A stretch of DNA of 31,257 bases, from the NCBI GenBank assembly GCA_030267965.1, contig BRYA01000417.1:41672-72928 (forward strand), in the 5' to 3' direction. A program made the translations under genes and the position numbers. Position 1 is the first letter of the stretch, and every line of letters begins with the position of its first letter. This document shows positions 1 to 10,396 of this stretch, piece by piece. Under the pieces are notes generated by a model. It ran no database searches. It was not told the DNA's origin and saw only the letters and a program-made list of their open reading frames with translations. The DNA comes from Triparma columacea. Lineage: Eukaryota; Sar; Bolidophyceae; Parmales; Triparmaceae.

Positions 1-179
1 GGGGGGGGGGGGAGGAGGAGAATCGCGTTAATGCAGATGAACTGATTTAATCTTATGTTGACGACTGCAAAAACGGATAACATTCTCTTCATTTGGTGAG
101 AAAATTAATTCAGGCTGAATCCTGGTCCTGGAATTGAACATTTATTTCCTCACCTAAATAACTCCTCAACATAGACAAC

Positions 180-1493
180 ATGGCCTCAACAACGATATCG
201 TACAGCAATCTTCCGGTGAAGGTCCCTACCCCGGGCGTCTCTCTGCACAGATTTACCCCATTTTTGTCTCCTCCCCCAGGCCCTTCCAGGACTAAACTCG
301 TCAAGGATGAAACCTCTGCCAACAAGCACTTGGACCGATCCTGCGGCTGCATGGTCGGCCTGGGGATCGGTGACTCCCTCGGCGCACCTCTAGAGTTCCT
401 GCCCGTTACCGCGGCCTCCCTGCCTAACAGACCAAATTTCGACTCCTCGACCTTCAAGTATCTCAACACTCCTCCCTCTAGGTTCATGCTCGAGGAGGGG
501 CAATGGACTGATGACACCAGCATGGCCATGTGCCTCGCAGACGGACTCATCGAAAACGATGGGGCATATGTCGGCTCCGCGACGCGCACCAAGTATTGGC
601 TGTGGTGGAATGAGGGACTCAACAACTCGTTCAGGAAGAGCACAGGCAATGTGAGGCACAGCGTCGGCCTTGGAGGCAACATTAAGCAGTCGCTCGACGA
701 GCTTTCCCCTGGCACGGATCCATCGAATGATTACAAGCCGCCGAACAAGAGCCAAGACGCTGGAAATGGAAGTCTCATGCGTCTCGCACCTGTTCCTGTC
801 TGCTTCTTCAGAAGTCAGTGGTCTGCAATGACCATGGCAAAGCAGAGCAGGTGAGTTGCGGCGCTGGGTAGTCTCTCTCTTCGCACGCACACCTTAACTC
901 TAACCCGTCGCCTCTTTCGCTCGCAACTCAGCACGGCCACCCACCCAGGTCCGATCGCCGCCGACGCATGCGCTTTCCTCTCTTTCGTCCTCGCTAAGGC
1001 GATAAACAGGGAGGGAGAGGCGACGGCGAGGGAGTTCATGGACGAGTGCAGGGCGGAGTTTTTGGGGCGCCACGCTGTCACTGTCAACCAAGAGGTCAGG
1101 AGGCTGGTTGAGGCGAACGAGCCGAGCGGGGGGACGGAGAGTGTTTGGAACTGGAGGCAGGAGAAGCTGGAAATCGTGGAGACGTGCAGGGCACGTGGTT
1201 ACACCTACAATGGTTATGCGAACACTGCCGAGTACTTTGGATCTTTCAGCCTCGATGGCCTAGCCATTGCGCTTAACTCCTTCTACACAACCTCGAGCTT
1301 CAATGAGTGTGTGATCAAGTGCGTGAATTGTTTGGGAGACGCTGACACAACAGGCGCGATCGCTGGGCAGCTCGCAGGAGCGTTTTACGGTTACGGGAGT
1401 ATTGACGAGAGGTTTATCGGGAACTTGAGGAGGTGGGATGACGACGAGATTGCCTTGAGGGCAATCCTCCTGCATCGTCTTCACGAGAAATAA
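180..1493 (+). CDS. ADP-ribosylglycohydrolase (ARH/DraG-like), 2 exons
   Basis: Exons 180-850 and 932-1493 join to a 410-residue protein. The 81-nt intron starts GTGAGT, ends CTCAG and splits a Ser codon in phase 2. Seen: a Gly/Asp motif GLGIGDSLGAPLEF at residues 60-73, WTDDTSMA at 109-116, GNGSLMR followed by a HPGPIAADA segment around the splice junction, and GDADTTGA at 359-366. Family knowledge: these Asp-rich motifs bind the two Mg ions of ARH/DraG enzymes, which remove ADP-ribose from proteins or hydrolyse ADP-ribose esters or polymers. The acidic ligands I expect are present, so it is probably active. The substrate cannot be told from sequence; ARH3-like or bacterial-like subtypes are possible. 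The first 50 residues are Ser/Pro/Thr-rich, outside the catalytic fold, and could be a weak targeting segment. It is convergent with the LRR gene downstream. Confidence 0.88.
851..931 (+). other. Intron 1 of the ADP-ribosylglycohydrolase gene
   Basis: The intron has a GTGAGT donor and a CAACTCAG acceptor and is 81 nt long. Removing it joins the two halves of the ARH domain in frame (HPGPIAADA follows the MRLAPVP segment). It contains the motif TTCGCTCGC at 916-924, which recurs in other introns of this window. Confidence 0.85.
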
Positions 1494-1701
1494 CATATTG
1501 ATAATTCCGGAGACCTTTGATAACTTGTTTATGTTTACTCCCACTCTGGAGAGAAGCCTTTTTCCCATTTTCCTCATTTTTGAAAGACTTGTAAGCGCTA
1601 CTCTAAAATAGCTCAGGGAGCAGCATGAGCACGTCGCTTCTGAAAAGGGCTAAAGAATATGACACCTTTCTTGCCTACATTGTTCAGCATTGATTTTAGA
1701 G

Positions 1702-3105
1702 TTACAGAAATTCCAGAATAACTCTCCACATAACTTTCGGGAGCTTCTTGAATGCCTTAGTTCCCTGAAGCGCGACCACTTCATCTCCGTCAAGGCGCTT
1801 CCGCTTCAGCCTATCCGATCTCCTGGGCTGGTCCTCCAAGAGCGCCTTGAGGCAGGACAGAACGGTGACGCGTTCAAGTATGCGGTGCCACCTAGAATGG
1901 AGGAGGTCCTCAACAGTCGACAGATTTTGATCGGCGGCGGCAGAGATTAGGGCAGTGCAGTTTAAGAAGCAGTCTTCACCGACGGAGACGGCAGGAGATA
2001 AACTGAGTCTCGTCAGGGAGGAGCATCCGGAGAAGGCGGCAATGCCAATCGACGTCACGCAGTCCGGGATTGTGATGGCTGCAAGGGAGGAGCATCCGTA
2101 GAAGGCGTAATCGCCAATTGTCGTCACTCCGTCCGGGATTGTGATAGCTGCGAGAGAGGAGCAATCTTCGAAGGCGGAACTGCCAATCCTCAACACTCCA
2201 ATTGGGATGGTGATGGCTGCGAGGGAGGAGCATCCGTGGAAGGCGTATAAGCCAATCGTCGTCACTCCATCCGGGATTGTGATGGCTGCGAGGGAGGAGC
2301 ATTCCATGAAGGTGCTATCGCCAATCATCGTCACTCCGTCCGGGATTGTGATGGCTGCGAGGGAGGAGCATCCGTGGAAGGCGCCATTGCAAATCGTTGT
2401 CACTCCGTCAGGGATCGTGATGGCTGCGAGGGAGGAGCACTCGTAGAAGGCACCAATGCCAATCGTCGTCATTGTGTCCGGGATTGTAATGGCTGCGAGG
2501 GAGGAGCATCCATGGAAGGCGTAAGTGCTTATCGCCGTCACTCCATCCGGGATTGTGATGGCTGCGAGGGAGGAGCATCCCCAGAAGGCGCTATCGCAAA
2601 TCGTCGTCACTGAGTCCGAGATTGTGATGGCTGTGAGGGCAGAGCAGTGGCAGAAGGCGCCTTTGCCAATCATTGTCACTGAGTCCGGGATTGTGATGTC
2701 TGCGAGGGAGGAGCATTCCCTGAAGGCATAATTGCCAATCGTGGTCATAGAGTCCGGGATTGTGATGGCTGCGAGGGAGGAGCACTCCCTGAAGGCTTCG
2801 TTGCCAATCGTCGTCACTCCATCCGGGATTGTGATGGCTGCGAGGGAGGAGCATCCCCAGAAGGCATCATTGCCAATCTCCGTCACTGAGTCTGGGATGG
2901 TGATGGCTGTGAGGGAGGAGCATCCTTGGAAGGCGTTATTGCCAATCGACGTCACTCCGTCAGGGATTGTGATGGCTGCGAGGGAGGAGCATCCCCTGAA
3001 GGCGTACTTGCCAATTGTCGTCACTCCCTTTGCAAAAGTCACCTCTGTGAGTTCATCATCATAAAAGAAGCTCTCTACGCCAGAGTACACTGCTGAGCTG
3101 GGCAT
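1702..3105 (-). CDS. BspA-type leucine-rich repeat (LRR_5) protein
   Basis: A single-exon ORF of 467 residues. After a short N-terminus (about 30 residues, including DDELTEVTFAKGVTTIG), it has 15 clear tandem 23-residue repeats with core CSSLAAITIPDGVTTIG and a preceding AF..C, then one decayed unit (DCFLNCTAL). The C-terminal 90 residues are non-repetitive and include a basic stretch RRSDRLKRKR and a hydrophobic end (VMWRVILEFL). BspA-like LRRs occur in bacteria, parasitic protists and many algae; they form a solenoid that usually mediates protein binding, and the function here is unknown. There is no signal peptide or membrane segment, so it is probably intracellular. The strong DNA identity among repeats suggests recent expansion or gene conversion. 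The F-box-like look of the last 20 residues is too weak to call. Confidence 0.85.
   Translation of the reverse strand: MPSSAVYSGVESFFYDDELTEVTFAKGVTTIGKYAFRGCSSLAAITIPDGVTSIGNNAFQGCSSLTAITIPDSVTEIGNDAFWGCSSLAAITIPDGVTTIGNEAFRECSSLAAITIPDSMTTIGNYAFRECSSLADITIPDSVTMIGKGAFCHCSALTAITISDSVTTICDSAFWGCSSLAAITIPDGVTAISTYAFHGCSSLAAITIPDTMTTIGIGAFYECSSLAAITIPDGVTTICNGAFHGCSSLAAITIPDGVTMIGDSTFMECSSLAAITIPDGVTTIGLYAFHGCSSLAAITIPIGVLRIGSSAFEDCSSLAAITIPDGVTTIGDYAFYGCSSLAAITIPDCVTSIGIAAFSGCSSLTRLSLSPAVSVGEDCFLNCTALISAAADQNLSTVEDLLHSRWHRILERVTVLSCLKALLEDQPRRSDRLKRKRLDGDEVVALQGTKAFKKLPKVMWRVILEFL
1990..3050 (-). repeat. 69-nt tandem repeat array inside the LRR gene
   Basis: About 15 head-to-tail 69-nt units encode the 23-residue LRR_5 repeats. 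On the plus strand the block ATGGCTGCGAGGGAGGAGC recurs almost unchanged in nearly every unit, and most variation falls in the part encoding the variable AF-x-x-C region. The sequence stays open in other frames for several hundred bases only because of this periodicity. Confidence 0.9.
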
Positions 3106-3465
3106 CTTGGGGAGGATAGAAGTGGTAGTACTGGTAGCGCTTGAGCTAAGATATAGCGTGAATGATTAGATGGAGAGGAGGAGATTGAAAGTTAGGGATT
3201 TGGGCGATGTAGTTTTGTTGGGGACCAAATTGGAGCTAAAGGCTATAATGTGTTTGGATATAGTGTAGGTAGTAGTATTGTTGTTGGTATTTTGAAGAGT
3301 TAGGTTGGTTGTAAAGAGTAGCTAAAGCTTATACTTTAGTTTTCTTAATAAATAATGCCCAAATCATCTCAAGTCTCAAAAAAGAGCCAAAACCATCCAG
3401 GGTGACACCTCAGCAAATCCCATCACTCCGACCACTTTTTCCCCAAATTTCTCAAGCAAACAAAA
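3106..3465. promoter_or_regulatory. Divergent promoter interval (LRR gene / Lhcx)
   Basis: These 360 nt lie between two divergently transcribed start codons and hold no credible ORF. The part nearest the LRR gene is G/T-rich on the plus strand. The part just before the Lhcx ATG is A/C-rich with a short AAACAAAA leader directly before the start codon. Regulation of both genes presumably sits here; I can name no specific binding site. Confidence 0.5.
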
Positions 3466-4630
3466 ATGAAGTACGCCACTATTCTCGCCACTCTCTTCGC
3501 CTCAGCCAACGCTTTCATGGCTCCCACTGCCCCTAAGGCATCTACTTCCCTAAATGGGTACTCTGACCCTGGGTAAGTCAAGAGTTTATGGGGTCGTACA
3601 GTCGGGAATCAGAGTCCCCTTTTAATTGCGTTTCTAACAGTCAAATTCCTTCAATTCTTCAACACAGCTTCTGTGCTGGACTCCCTGGAGCGCTTCCCCC
3701 TGTTGGAAACTTCGGTAAGTGTTTTATTCGAGATTTATTTTGTGGCCACCTCATTATGTCCATGTGCTGGTCATCAAATGGTCATCAAATGGTTATTAAA
3801 TGGTCGTTACGTGTCATTAAATCGACATGATATCTATGATCATATCTAAACTGGCAGATTGCGAGATTTGTGATGCGTATGGATCATATCTTCAAGGTTT
3901 TTTCCAGCGACTTTTCCTACAACTTCACCACTTGCCTTTCAAGTGGGACACCTCACTTGCCTTTCAAGTGGGACCCCTTTACACAAACCCGCTAACTCTA
4001 ACTCTTTGCCGCGCTCCTCGACCTCTCGCCCGTAGACCCCCTCAACTTCCTCGAGGGCGCCGATGACAACAAGATCCGTCGCTTCCGTGAGGCTGAGCTG
4101 ACCCATGGCCGTGTCTCCATGCTCGCCTTCATTGGTTTCCTCGTCGGCGAGAAGGTTGAGGGCTCCTCCTTCCTTTTCGACTCCCAGATCTCCGGCCCTG
4201 CCATCAACCACTTCGCCCAGGTTCCCCAGCCCTTCTGGGAGATCCTTGTCCTCACCATTGGTGTGAGCGAGGTCTACCGCGCCCAGGTCGGATGGGTGTC
4301 CCCAGCCGACCTTCAGGGTGAGAGCAAATTCCAGCTTCGCGATGACTACATCCCCGGAGACATAAACTTTGACCCCCTTGGCCTCCGCCCCGAGGACCCT
4401 GAGGAGTTCGAGGAGATGCAGACTAAGGAGGTGAGTTGATTTTCAGTATTATTTTTAATTGTGGGAAATACCAATTCACTACAGCCCGTTTCTAAACCTT
4501 TGAATGCCTTCAAATCGCTCTTCTCGTCTCGCAGCTCCAGCACGGCCGCCTTGCCATGCTCGCTACCGCGGGTTTCGTCGCCCAGGAGCTTACCGACGGC
4601 CAGGGCATCCTGCAGCACCTCGGCGTCTAA
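3466..4630 (+). CDS. Lhcx-type fucoxanthin chlorophyll a/c-binding protein, 4 exons
   Basis: Exons 3466-3572, 3668-3714, 4036-4430 and 4535-4630 join in frame to 214 residues. The N-terminus is a short hydrophobic signal peptide followed by ASANAF|MAP, the ASAFAP-like cleavage motif for import into a four-membrane plastid. The chlorophyll-binding helix 1 motif REAELTHGR is at about 69-77, and the helix 3 motif ELQHGRLAML at 183-192. In between are VEGSSFLFD, ISGPAINH, PQPFWEIL, LRDDYIPGD and FDPLGLRP, which from memory match stress-related Lhcx/LI818 proteins better than the main Lhcf antenna group. Lhcx proteins act in thylakoids in energy-dependent quenching (photoprotection). Length is normal for the family. 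Membership in the FCP superfamily is secure; the Lhcx subgroup is my reading and needs a tree. Confidence 0.93.
3715..4035 (+). other. Lhcx intron 2, long, with repeats and twin hairpins
   Basis: This 321-nt intron runs from GTAAGT to CGTAG and is much longer than most introns here. It contains a short direct-repeat run of TCATCAAATGG-type units at about 3773-3805 and two copies of a perfect 6-bp-stem hairpin near its 3' third. No ORF or recognisable RNA gene is visible. Confidence 0.75.
3929..3970. repeat. Two tandem perfect hairpins CACTTG-CCTTT-CAAGTG
   Basis: The 17-nt palindromic unit CACTTGCCTTTCAAGTG occurs at 3929-3945 and again at 3954-3970, a 25-nt period. Each copy can fold into a 6-bp stem with a 5-nt loop. 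Both lie in Lhcx intron 2, about 65-105 nt before the acceptor. Confidence 0.85.
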
Positions 4631-4833
4631 AAACGTTGACGGGACGGCAGGGACGGCGAAGCGGCGTTGGGCCGCTGATTTCACACACAAAAACAGAGAA
4701 TGACAAACGAACAAGATCTCACACACAACACGGATTGCTGTAAACAATAATAAGGGTCCTTTCCAACCCTGTCGGAGGGTCTATTCCCCCGTCAGTAAGA
4801 ATATCACGTGTAATATATACTATTTTATGGATT

Positions 4834-7800
4834 TTACCCTGTGTCGACTAGCCACGCATCCAATTCATCTGTGTCAATGTCTTCTCCCCCCATAAAGAAG
4901 TCATCTAAAAAATCAGCAATCCCTTCTTCCTCGTCGAAACCCCCCTCGATTTCCCCGTGACCCGACCCCGTCCACTTATCCTCCATCCTTCCCTCCCCCA
5001 GCTCCTCCTCCCCGAGCTCGAATAGATCCCCTAGGACCTCCCCTAGCGAATCCTCCCCCGTCTCCCCCTCCTCCAGCTTCCCCTTCTTCCCTCCCCCTAC
5101 TTTGCCCTTCCCCCCCCCCCCCTCCCTCCTCTTTCTCTTCGTCCCCATACAAAACGTGTACCCAGCAACCTCCCCCTCCTCGCAGTCCCTCAGAGCCTTC
5201 CCGTACCCGTCCCCCATCATCAGTTCCCACCCCCTCTCCTCGCTCCTAACCAGAGGCTCGAACATTGAGGTGGCCTGACCGTAGAGGTCGAGGGGGCGCT
5301 CGAGGAGACGGACGTGGGAGAGACCGAGGGTACGAGTGAAAACGGGAAGGGTACCGAGACCAGAGAACGAGGGGGTGCTCATCCTGAAGGGAGGGGGGGC
5401 GGAAGGGGGGGGGGGTGAGAAATGTATCTATTACTCGAGTAGAGAAGCTTGCCTTAGTTCTTCTTTTTCCTCACCTCCTTCTGACGCCCTCCATCCCACC
5501 CTCCGGTACTTCCAGGTCCAGGAGCCAGCCGTGGTTCTCCCACTCCCTGGAAAGGTTGGTGGCGCTCGGCGTCCTCTTTAGGTGCGAGTAGCGAGGACCA
5601 GTCTTGGCGGGGAAGTAACCAAGACGTAACTTGGCCTCAATCTCAACCGCCAACTCTTGCGGGGAGGGCGCGGGGGGGGACGTTTCCGACGAGCTCCCGT
5701 CGCTTTTTAGCGATTCTGAGCTCCCCCCGTCAGTTTTTTGTGATTCTTTCATTGATTTTTTCAGCGATTCTGAAACGTGGCTGATGCCGGCGTTGACGAG
5801 CAGGGAGGCGGGGGCTTTCAGGAGGACGTTTACCTTCTTTGAGGAGGTGCCTATGCGGGACAGGAAAGAACTGGAGGAACGGATTGGGTGACCGGAGGGG
5901 AGGGAACCAAACTTGGAAGAGATGGAAGCGGCATCGAGTTTTATGCTCCTGGAGTGACGGGTGCGGGGTGGAGGGGAGGGGTGAATATGGACATAGAGAG
6001 CTCAGAACGGGCTCGAGGAGTTTGGAACGGGCCTATCGCTGAAACCCTTCAACCCTTCCGCGCCACTGCCCCCTCCCTTCCTTACCTCCTTGAGTCAATA
6101 CAATCCATCAGAACCTTGTTAATTTCCTCCACCTTATTCCTCGATATCTCCAGGTCTAGAGCTTCCGTCCGTTTCTTTGTCAAGAGCGCCGTGACCTTGT
6201 TCTCTTCGATCTTCCTTGCCTTCTTAAGCTTCTGCTCCGCCTTCTTTAATTCCTTCTTATCCTCCGACAACTTCGTCTTGGCCTCTTGGATCAGGTCCCG
6301 AGCATTCAAAAGTTCGGCCTCAGCCGCAGCTGCCTCTCCCTCGAGTGCTATGACATTCGTGGCGCAGCTGGACAATTCGCCCGATGATAACTCGCCCTTC
6401 TTGTTCCGAGCCTTCTTCAATTTTTTCTTCGCGTTCTTGACGACCTCCTTTTTCGATTTCTCATTTTGTACCGCCTCAGATATCGCAACCTTGCGCTTTT
6501 CCAGGATCTGGGTACAAAACGTGGGGGAGAATTAGGCTGCAGTCGTAAAAAAAGGGTGGTCGGCACGTAGAGCAACCCTTTTCGGCGAATCGTCTTCGCT
6601 CGCTGCTCCTTTTTCTCACCTCCTTTAGCTTCACTACTTGTGCAATATCGTTGCTAACGGCTGCGTTTATTTTCCTCTCCGTCAACCTCTGCTTCGCCGC
6701 GCTCCTCTGTATGCTCGCTGTTGTCTTGGATACCCGTAGATCGAGCAGGAGAATTTTGAGGAGTCCTCCTCCGATTTTGTTTATCGGGCTGAAGAGAGCA
6801 GCCCGAGCTTGGGTTGGGGTGAGAGGGGGCGCGAATGGGGGGGAGGGGGATAGGGTGAGTTTGGAACTAAAGATGCAAACCCCTTCCCTCTCCCCACCCC
6901 CTTCCAGGAACTAACGATGCAAACCCCTTCCCTCCCCCCTCCCCCTTCCACCCTCCTCACCAACAGGGTCGTCCGGTACATCCCCACAAAGAATCATGAA
7001 TAAGAACCTCCTCGCCTTCTGTCCCCAGTGTATGAATTTGTTATACCTCCTCCTCATCTCCTCCCTGTCCGCCTCCTTCTTCCCCTTTTCCTGCGCTACG
7101 CTAACCCCCCTCCAGTATACACCCTCGTTGTGAATCTCGACGAGGACGGTGGAGGGGTGGGAGGACTTTACCTTGGTCACGCGGTCGATTATTAGGGGCG
7201 CGGAGGGGGCGGCGCTGGGGGCTGCGCAGTGCAACATATACATGGGGGGGGGTTGGGGAATCGGGAGCAGCTGGGTAGTCGGCGTCGGGGTCCTAGTTCG
7301 TACAGGGGCAGCCTTTTTTGATTGAGCCGGCGAGATTTTTGTCGCACCTTCGACGCCTTCCAATCCCCCCTTGGTCGTCGTCGCCTTCACCTGCTGTTGC
7401 ACTTGTGCTTCGGCCTTCCTACTAGTTTCCCCTCTCCCACCTTCTCCCATCCTCTCCCCTATATCCACATCGACTTCCACAAACCCTTCGTCGTCGTCCA
7501 GTCCCGTCATTCCGCACTCCAGCCTCCCCTTGTTTGCCATCGGCCAGAACTTGGCCTTGGCGTGTCTCATCTCCCTCTTTGAGTAATCCTTAAAGTTGTG
7601 GAGCTGCTTGGCGAAGATGTTCAGGGACTGCATGTGCTTGAGGCGGAGCATCCGCTCCTTCTTGGAGAGGTCCTTTATTTTCATCTCGGCGTGTGCGGGA
7701 TTCCCGGACGCCTGACTGAACTCTGTGGCCTCCCTCTTGAAATCCTCCTGCAGCTCGTTCAGAATTCTCTGGTTCTCGGCGTATAGCAGGTATATCTGAT

Positions 7801-8200
7801 CCCTCTTCCCCTCTAACTTCGACCTCAGAGCCGCCCTGTACTCCTCCATCGCCTCCCTCTCCCTCAACAGGTGTTTCTCCATCCTTTCAAACACCTCCTG
7901 TGTCACCATCTCCTCTCCAGGGTCTTCCAAATACACGTAAGGCCTCTTCGGGTCGTACCCCGGTAGTTCCTTCAGGTATCTCGTCCCCCCTCCCTTCATC
8001 CCTTTGCCTTCGTTGTTGTTTCCCCCCCCTTCCCCCTCTCTCGTCCCCCCTCCCTTCATCCCTTTGCCTTCGTTGTTGTTTCCCCCCCCTTCCCCCTCCT
8101 CCCATTCCCGACTATTTCCCCCCCCCTCCACCTCTCCATCGGAATCGTAATCCGAAGCGACTCGAGACCCCCAGTGAGGCCAATAGTTTGTTTCCGACAT
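4834..8200 (-). CDS. Coiled-coil protein of unknown function, 5 exons, 957 residues
   Basis: Exons 8200-6961, 6807-6620, 6507-6086, 5948-5475 and 5383-4834 join with consistent phases. The start is the ATG at 8200 (MSETNYWPHWG); the open frame upstream has no ATG. Seen in order: an acidic Gly/Asn-rich N-terminus with an exact 20-residue duplication, a charged helix-rich segment (about 100-240), a Pro/Thr-rich linker, a moderately hydrophobic stretch (ALFSPINKIGGGLLKILLLD), a long Lys/Glu coiled coil (about 440-610), a Ser-rich linker, and a very acidic C-terminus ending in DTDELDAWLVDTG with a basic KRKRR patch before it. I recognise no family. The acidic tail and coiled coil suggest a scaffold or nuclear protein; this is only a guess. 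It is convergent with Lhcx and divergent from the La gene. Confidence 0.72.
7981..8100. repeat. Exact 60-nt tandem duplication in coding sequence
   Basis: The 60 nt at 7981-8040 are repeated identically at 8041-8100. The duplication is in frame inside exon 1 of the coiled-coil gene and encodes two copies of a Gly/Asn/Glu-rich 20-residue unit containing NNNEGKGMKGGGTR. The identity indicates a very recent slippage or unequal exchange event. Confidence 0.93.
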
Positions 8201-8790
8201 GGATGGGGAGGGAGGTCTTAAAGAGAAAATTGTTTCAATCAAACGGACAACAATTAAACGTGATCGTAAACACGGGGGGGGGGGAATGAAGAAGGAAAAC
8301 AGGAATTTGAGGTTTGGAGGAGTGGGGGAAGGATGAAAATATCACCTGTTGGATGAGTTTGTTAGCAGAATCCTTCCTTTGAGTTGAATCTCGGGAAAAA
8401 ACAAGACCCCGAACTCCAATCCAGCTCTATGCAAATTTGGTGGACATTGTCAGCCACAAACGGCCCTTTTTCAAGATAAAAGTAGCTCGATACTTTGAGG
8501 GAATTGATTTCGGCCGCTGTTAAATTTTTAGACGACGTTTGGAATGCATTGGAAGGAAGTTATATTGTAGTTTATGATATTATAACTTTAAGTTGCAGCG
8601 AAATTGAAAGATTTTTTTCACTTTCGGGTAGTTTATGGTAAGTTAACAAAAGCTAGTTAACTCTCGGTGATATTTAGGGTTCGAAAAGTGTGTTAAATTC
8701 TTGATGAGAAATTTTTTCAAATCCCCTCCCATCCAATCCTGTCTCAAGCACCCCATGTCCCCAGTCCAAATTTTATTCCATATTCTTCTA
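8201..8790. promoter_or_regulatory. Divergent intergenic interval (coiled-coil gene / La gene)
   Basis: These 590 nt lie between two divergent start codons. They include a G-run at 8273-8284 and an A/T-rich centre with short T and A runs near 8520-8700. I see no gene, no tRNA and no repeat. The reading frame that continues upstream of the La ATG has no support as coding sequence. Confidence 0.45.
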
Positions 8791-10293
8791 ATGACTACTG
8801 CTGATGTTACAACAAAGCTCGCCGAGAGAATCACTTTCTTCTTCAGCGATGCCAACTTCTCCAAGGATGAGGTGCGTATAGAATGTGTGAAGGTGTTTGT
8901 TTGAGCTCCCTTTGGATTTCTCCTGGTGGATGGTCGTGAAGTGGTTATGTGATTATTACTCATTATTTTCCATTATCTTCAATCATTTGATTATATTTGA
9001 CGATATTTTGCACCACCAATGCTATAACCCGCCACCCATGTACCTAATTTGTGATACAAACGACATAAAGCCCCTAAAATATGCCCAACAAATACACCTA
9101 CAAGCCTCCTCCCTTCTAACCTCCTTTTACCCCCCTTTTATACTCCTATTCATCAAACACCACACACACTCCACGCACAGTTCATGCTCAAGGAGGCAGC
9201 AAACAACGACGGGTACATTGAGATATCCTCCCTCCTAAAATTCAACTCCATCAAGAAGCTCTCCACAGAGATGGCCAAAATTGCAGATGCTGCCAAGACC
9301 GTCCCTTCTGTCATCGTCAGCAAGGACGGGGAGGCCATCAGGAGGAAGGACCCTCTCCCCGACAAGAACGACTCGGTCGAGAGGACCATCTTTGTGGGTA
9401 ACATCCCAGTGGAAGATGACAAAACTTGGGGAGAGGCCCAAGAGAAGGAGGCCGTCAAGGAGGGAGAGGAGGAGGAGAAGCCCAAGGAGGGAGAGGAGGA
9501 GAAGCCCAAGGAGGGAGAGGAGAAGCCCAAGGAAGAGGAAAAGAAGGCGACCCCCCCTCAGCTTTTTGCCGTCACCATTGACGACATCAAATCTACCTTC
9601 TCCAAGTTTGGGGAAGTCGCCCTTGTCCGCCTTCGCTACAAGAAGGCCCAGCCCCATCTCAACCTCCCCAAGTCCGCCATGGGCTCCGCCTTCGTCGAGT
9701 TCGGCTCCGCTGAGGCCGTCGCCAAGGCCGCGGAAAACACCGAGGAGATTAAGGTCGGCTCCAACGTCGTTGAGGTCAAGGTCATGAAGGACTGGCTGGC
9801 AGACAACAAGAAGTCCAAGCCCAAGAAGACCTTCAAGAAGAAGGAGGATACGAAGAAGTCCAACGACGAGGGCACCAACGACGAGCCTGCCGCGGAGGAG
9901 GCTCCCCTTGTAATTGAGCCCCTGCAGTGGGAGAAGAACTGCGTCATTGCCTTCACCCGCTTCCCCCCCGAGATCCAGCGCGAGGACATCAAGGAGGCCT
10001 TCTCCACCATCGATGGTGTGAACGCCGACGACGTCTACGTCGACTACAGCAGGGGCTGCAAGGACGGCGCCGTGAGGTTCTCCAAGACCTTTGACACCAT
10101 CACTGACGTCGCGGCAAAGTTTGACAAGGGGGAAGTCAAGATTAAGGGAGAGCCCGTCGGGTCGGCCTGCGTGCTCCTGGGCGAAGAGGAGGAGAAGTAC
10201 TGGGAGGAGGCGGCCAGGCAGAGCGCCGAGAGGAAGAGGGCCTTCGAGGCTAGGGGAGGGCACAAGAACAGGAAGAAGCAGAGGAGAAACTGA
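8791..10293 (+). CDS. La protein (La motif + RRM1 + xRRM), 2 exons
   Basis: Exons 8791-8871 and 9181-10293 join in phase 0 to 397 residues. The La motif spans the intron: FFFSDANFSKDEFML at 16-30, then GYIEISSLLKFNSIKKL. RRM1 starts with TIFVGNIP at 96-103 but is interrupted by a 45-residue acidic repeat (KPKEGEE units, about 109-153) before continuing through VEFGSAEAVAKA to about 230. A Lys-rich linker follows, then a C-terminal xRRM-like domain from about 278 (NCVIAFTRFPPEIQREDIKEAF) and a basic tail HKNRKKQRRN, a likely nuclear localisation signal. La binds the 3' UUU-OH of new RNA polymerase III transcripts and helps tRNA maturation; LARP7-type relatives bind 7SK or telomerase RNA. Gene identity is strong; La versus LARP7-like is less certain. 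Confidence 0.9.
8872..9180 (+). other. La gene intron 1 (309 nt)
   Basis: The intron has a GTGCGT donor and an acceptor ending CCACGCACAG preceded by a long C/T/A-rich tract. It splits the La motif. I looked for an intronic snoRNA (paired C/D boxes, or H and ACA boxes with two hairpins) and saw nothing convincing. Confidence 0.8.
9470..9550 (+). repeat. Acidic low-complexity repeat in La RRM1
   Basis: Three tandem copies of a GAG/AAG/CCC-rich unit encode GEEEEKPKE, GEEEKPKE and GEEKPKE, followed by KPKEEEKK. The copies differ by loss of one Glu codon each, a sign of replication slippage. Confidence 0.85.
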
Positions 10294-10396
10294 TTCCTGT
10301 TTCACATAATAGGGGAAACCTGCATTTGATTAAAATACAAAACTGTACATACATTATTGCAAACGCAGCCACCCAAACACCCAACGCCCCCTCTTC

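Noticed and set aside
110..715. Minus-strand ORF of 201 residues
   Set aside because: It lies antisense to exon 1 of the ADP-ribosylglycohydrolase, whose conserved motifs fix the coding strand.
2141..3064. Several plus-strand ORFs with repeated MAAREEHP-type peptides
   Set aside because: They are shadows of the 69-nt LRR repeat, whose period keeps other frames open.
8872..9180. Possible intronic snoRNA in the La gene
   Set aside because: No paired C/D boxes or H/ACA hairpin pair could be identified.
9235..10305. Minus-strand 356-residue Leu-rich ORF
   Set aside because: It is the antisense of the La exon 2. The Leu-rich composition is the mirror of Glu/Lys codons, and La motifs prove the plus strand.
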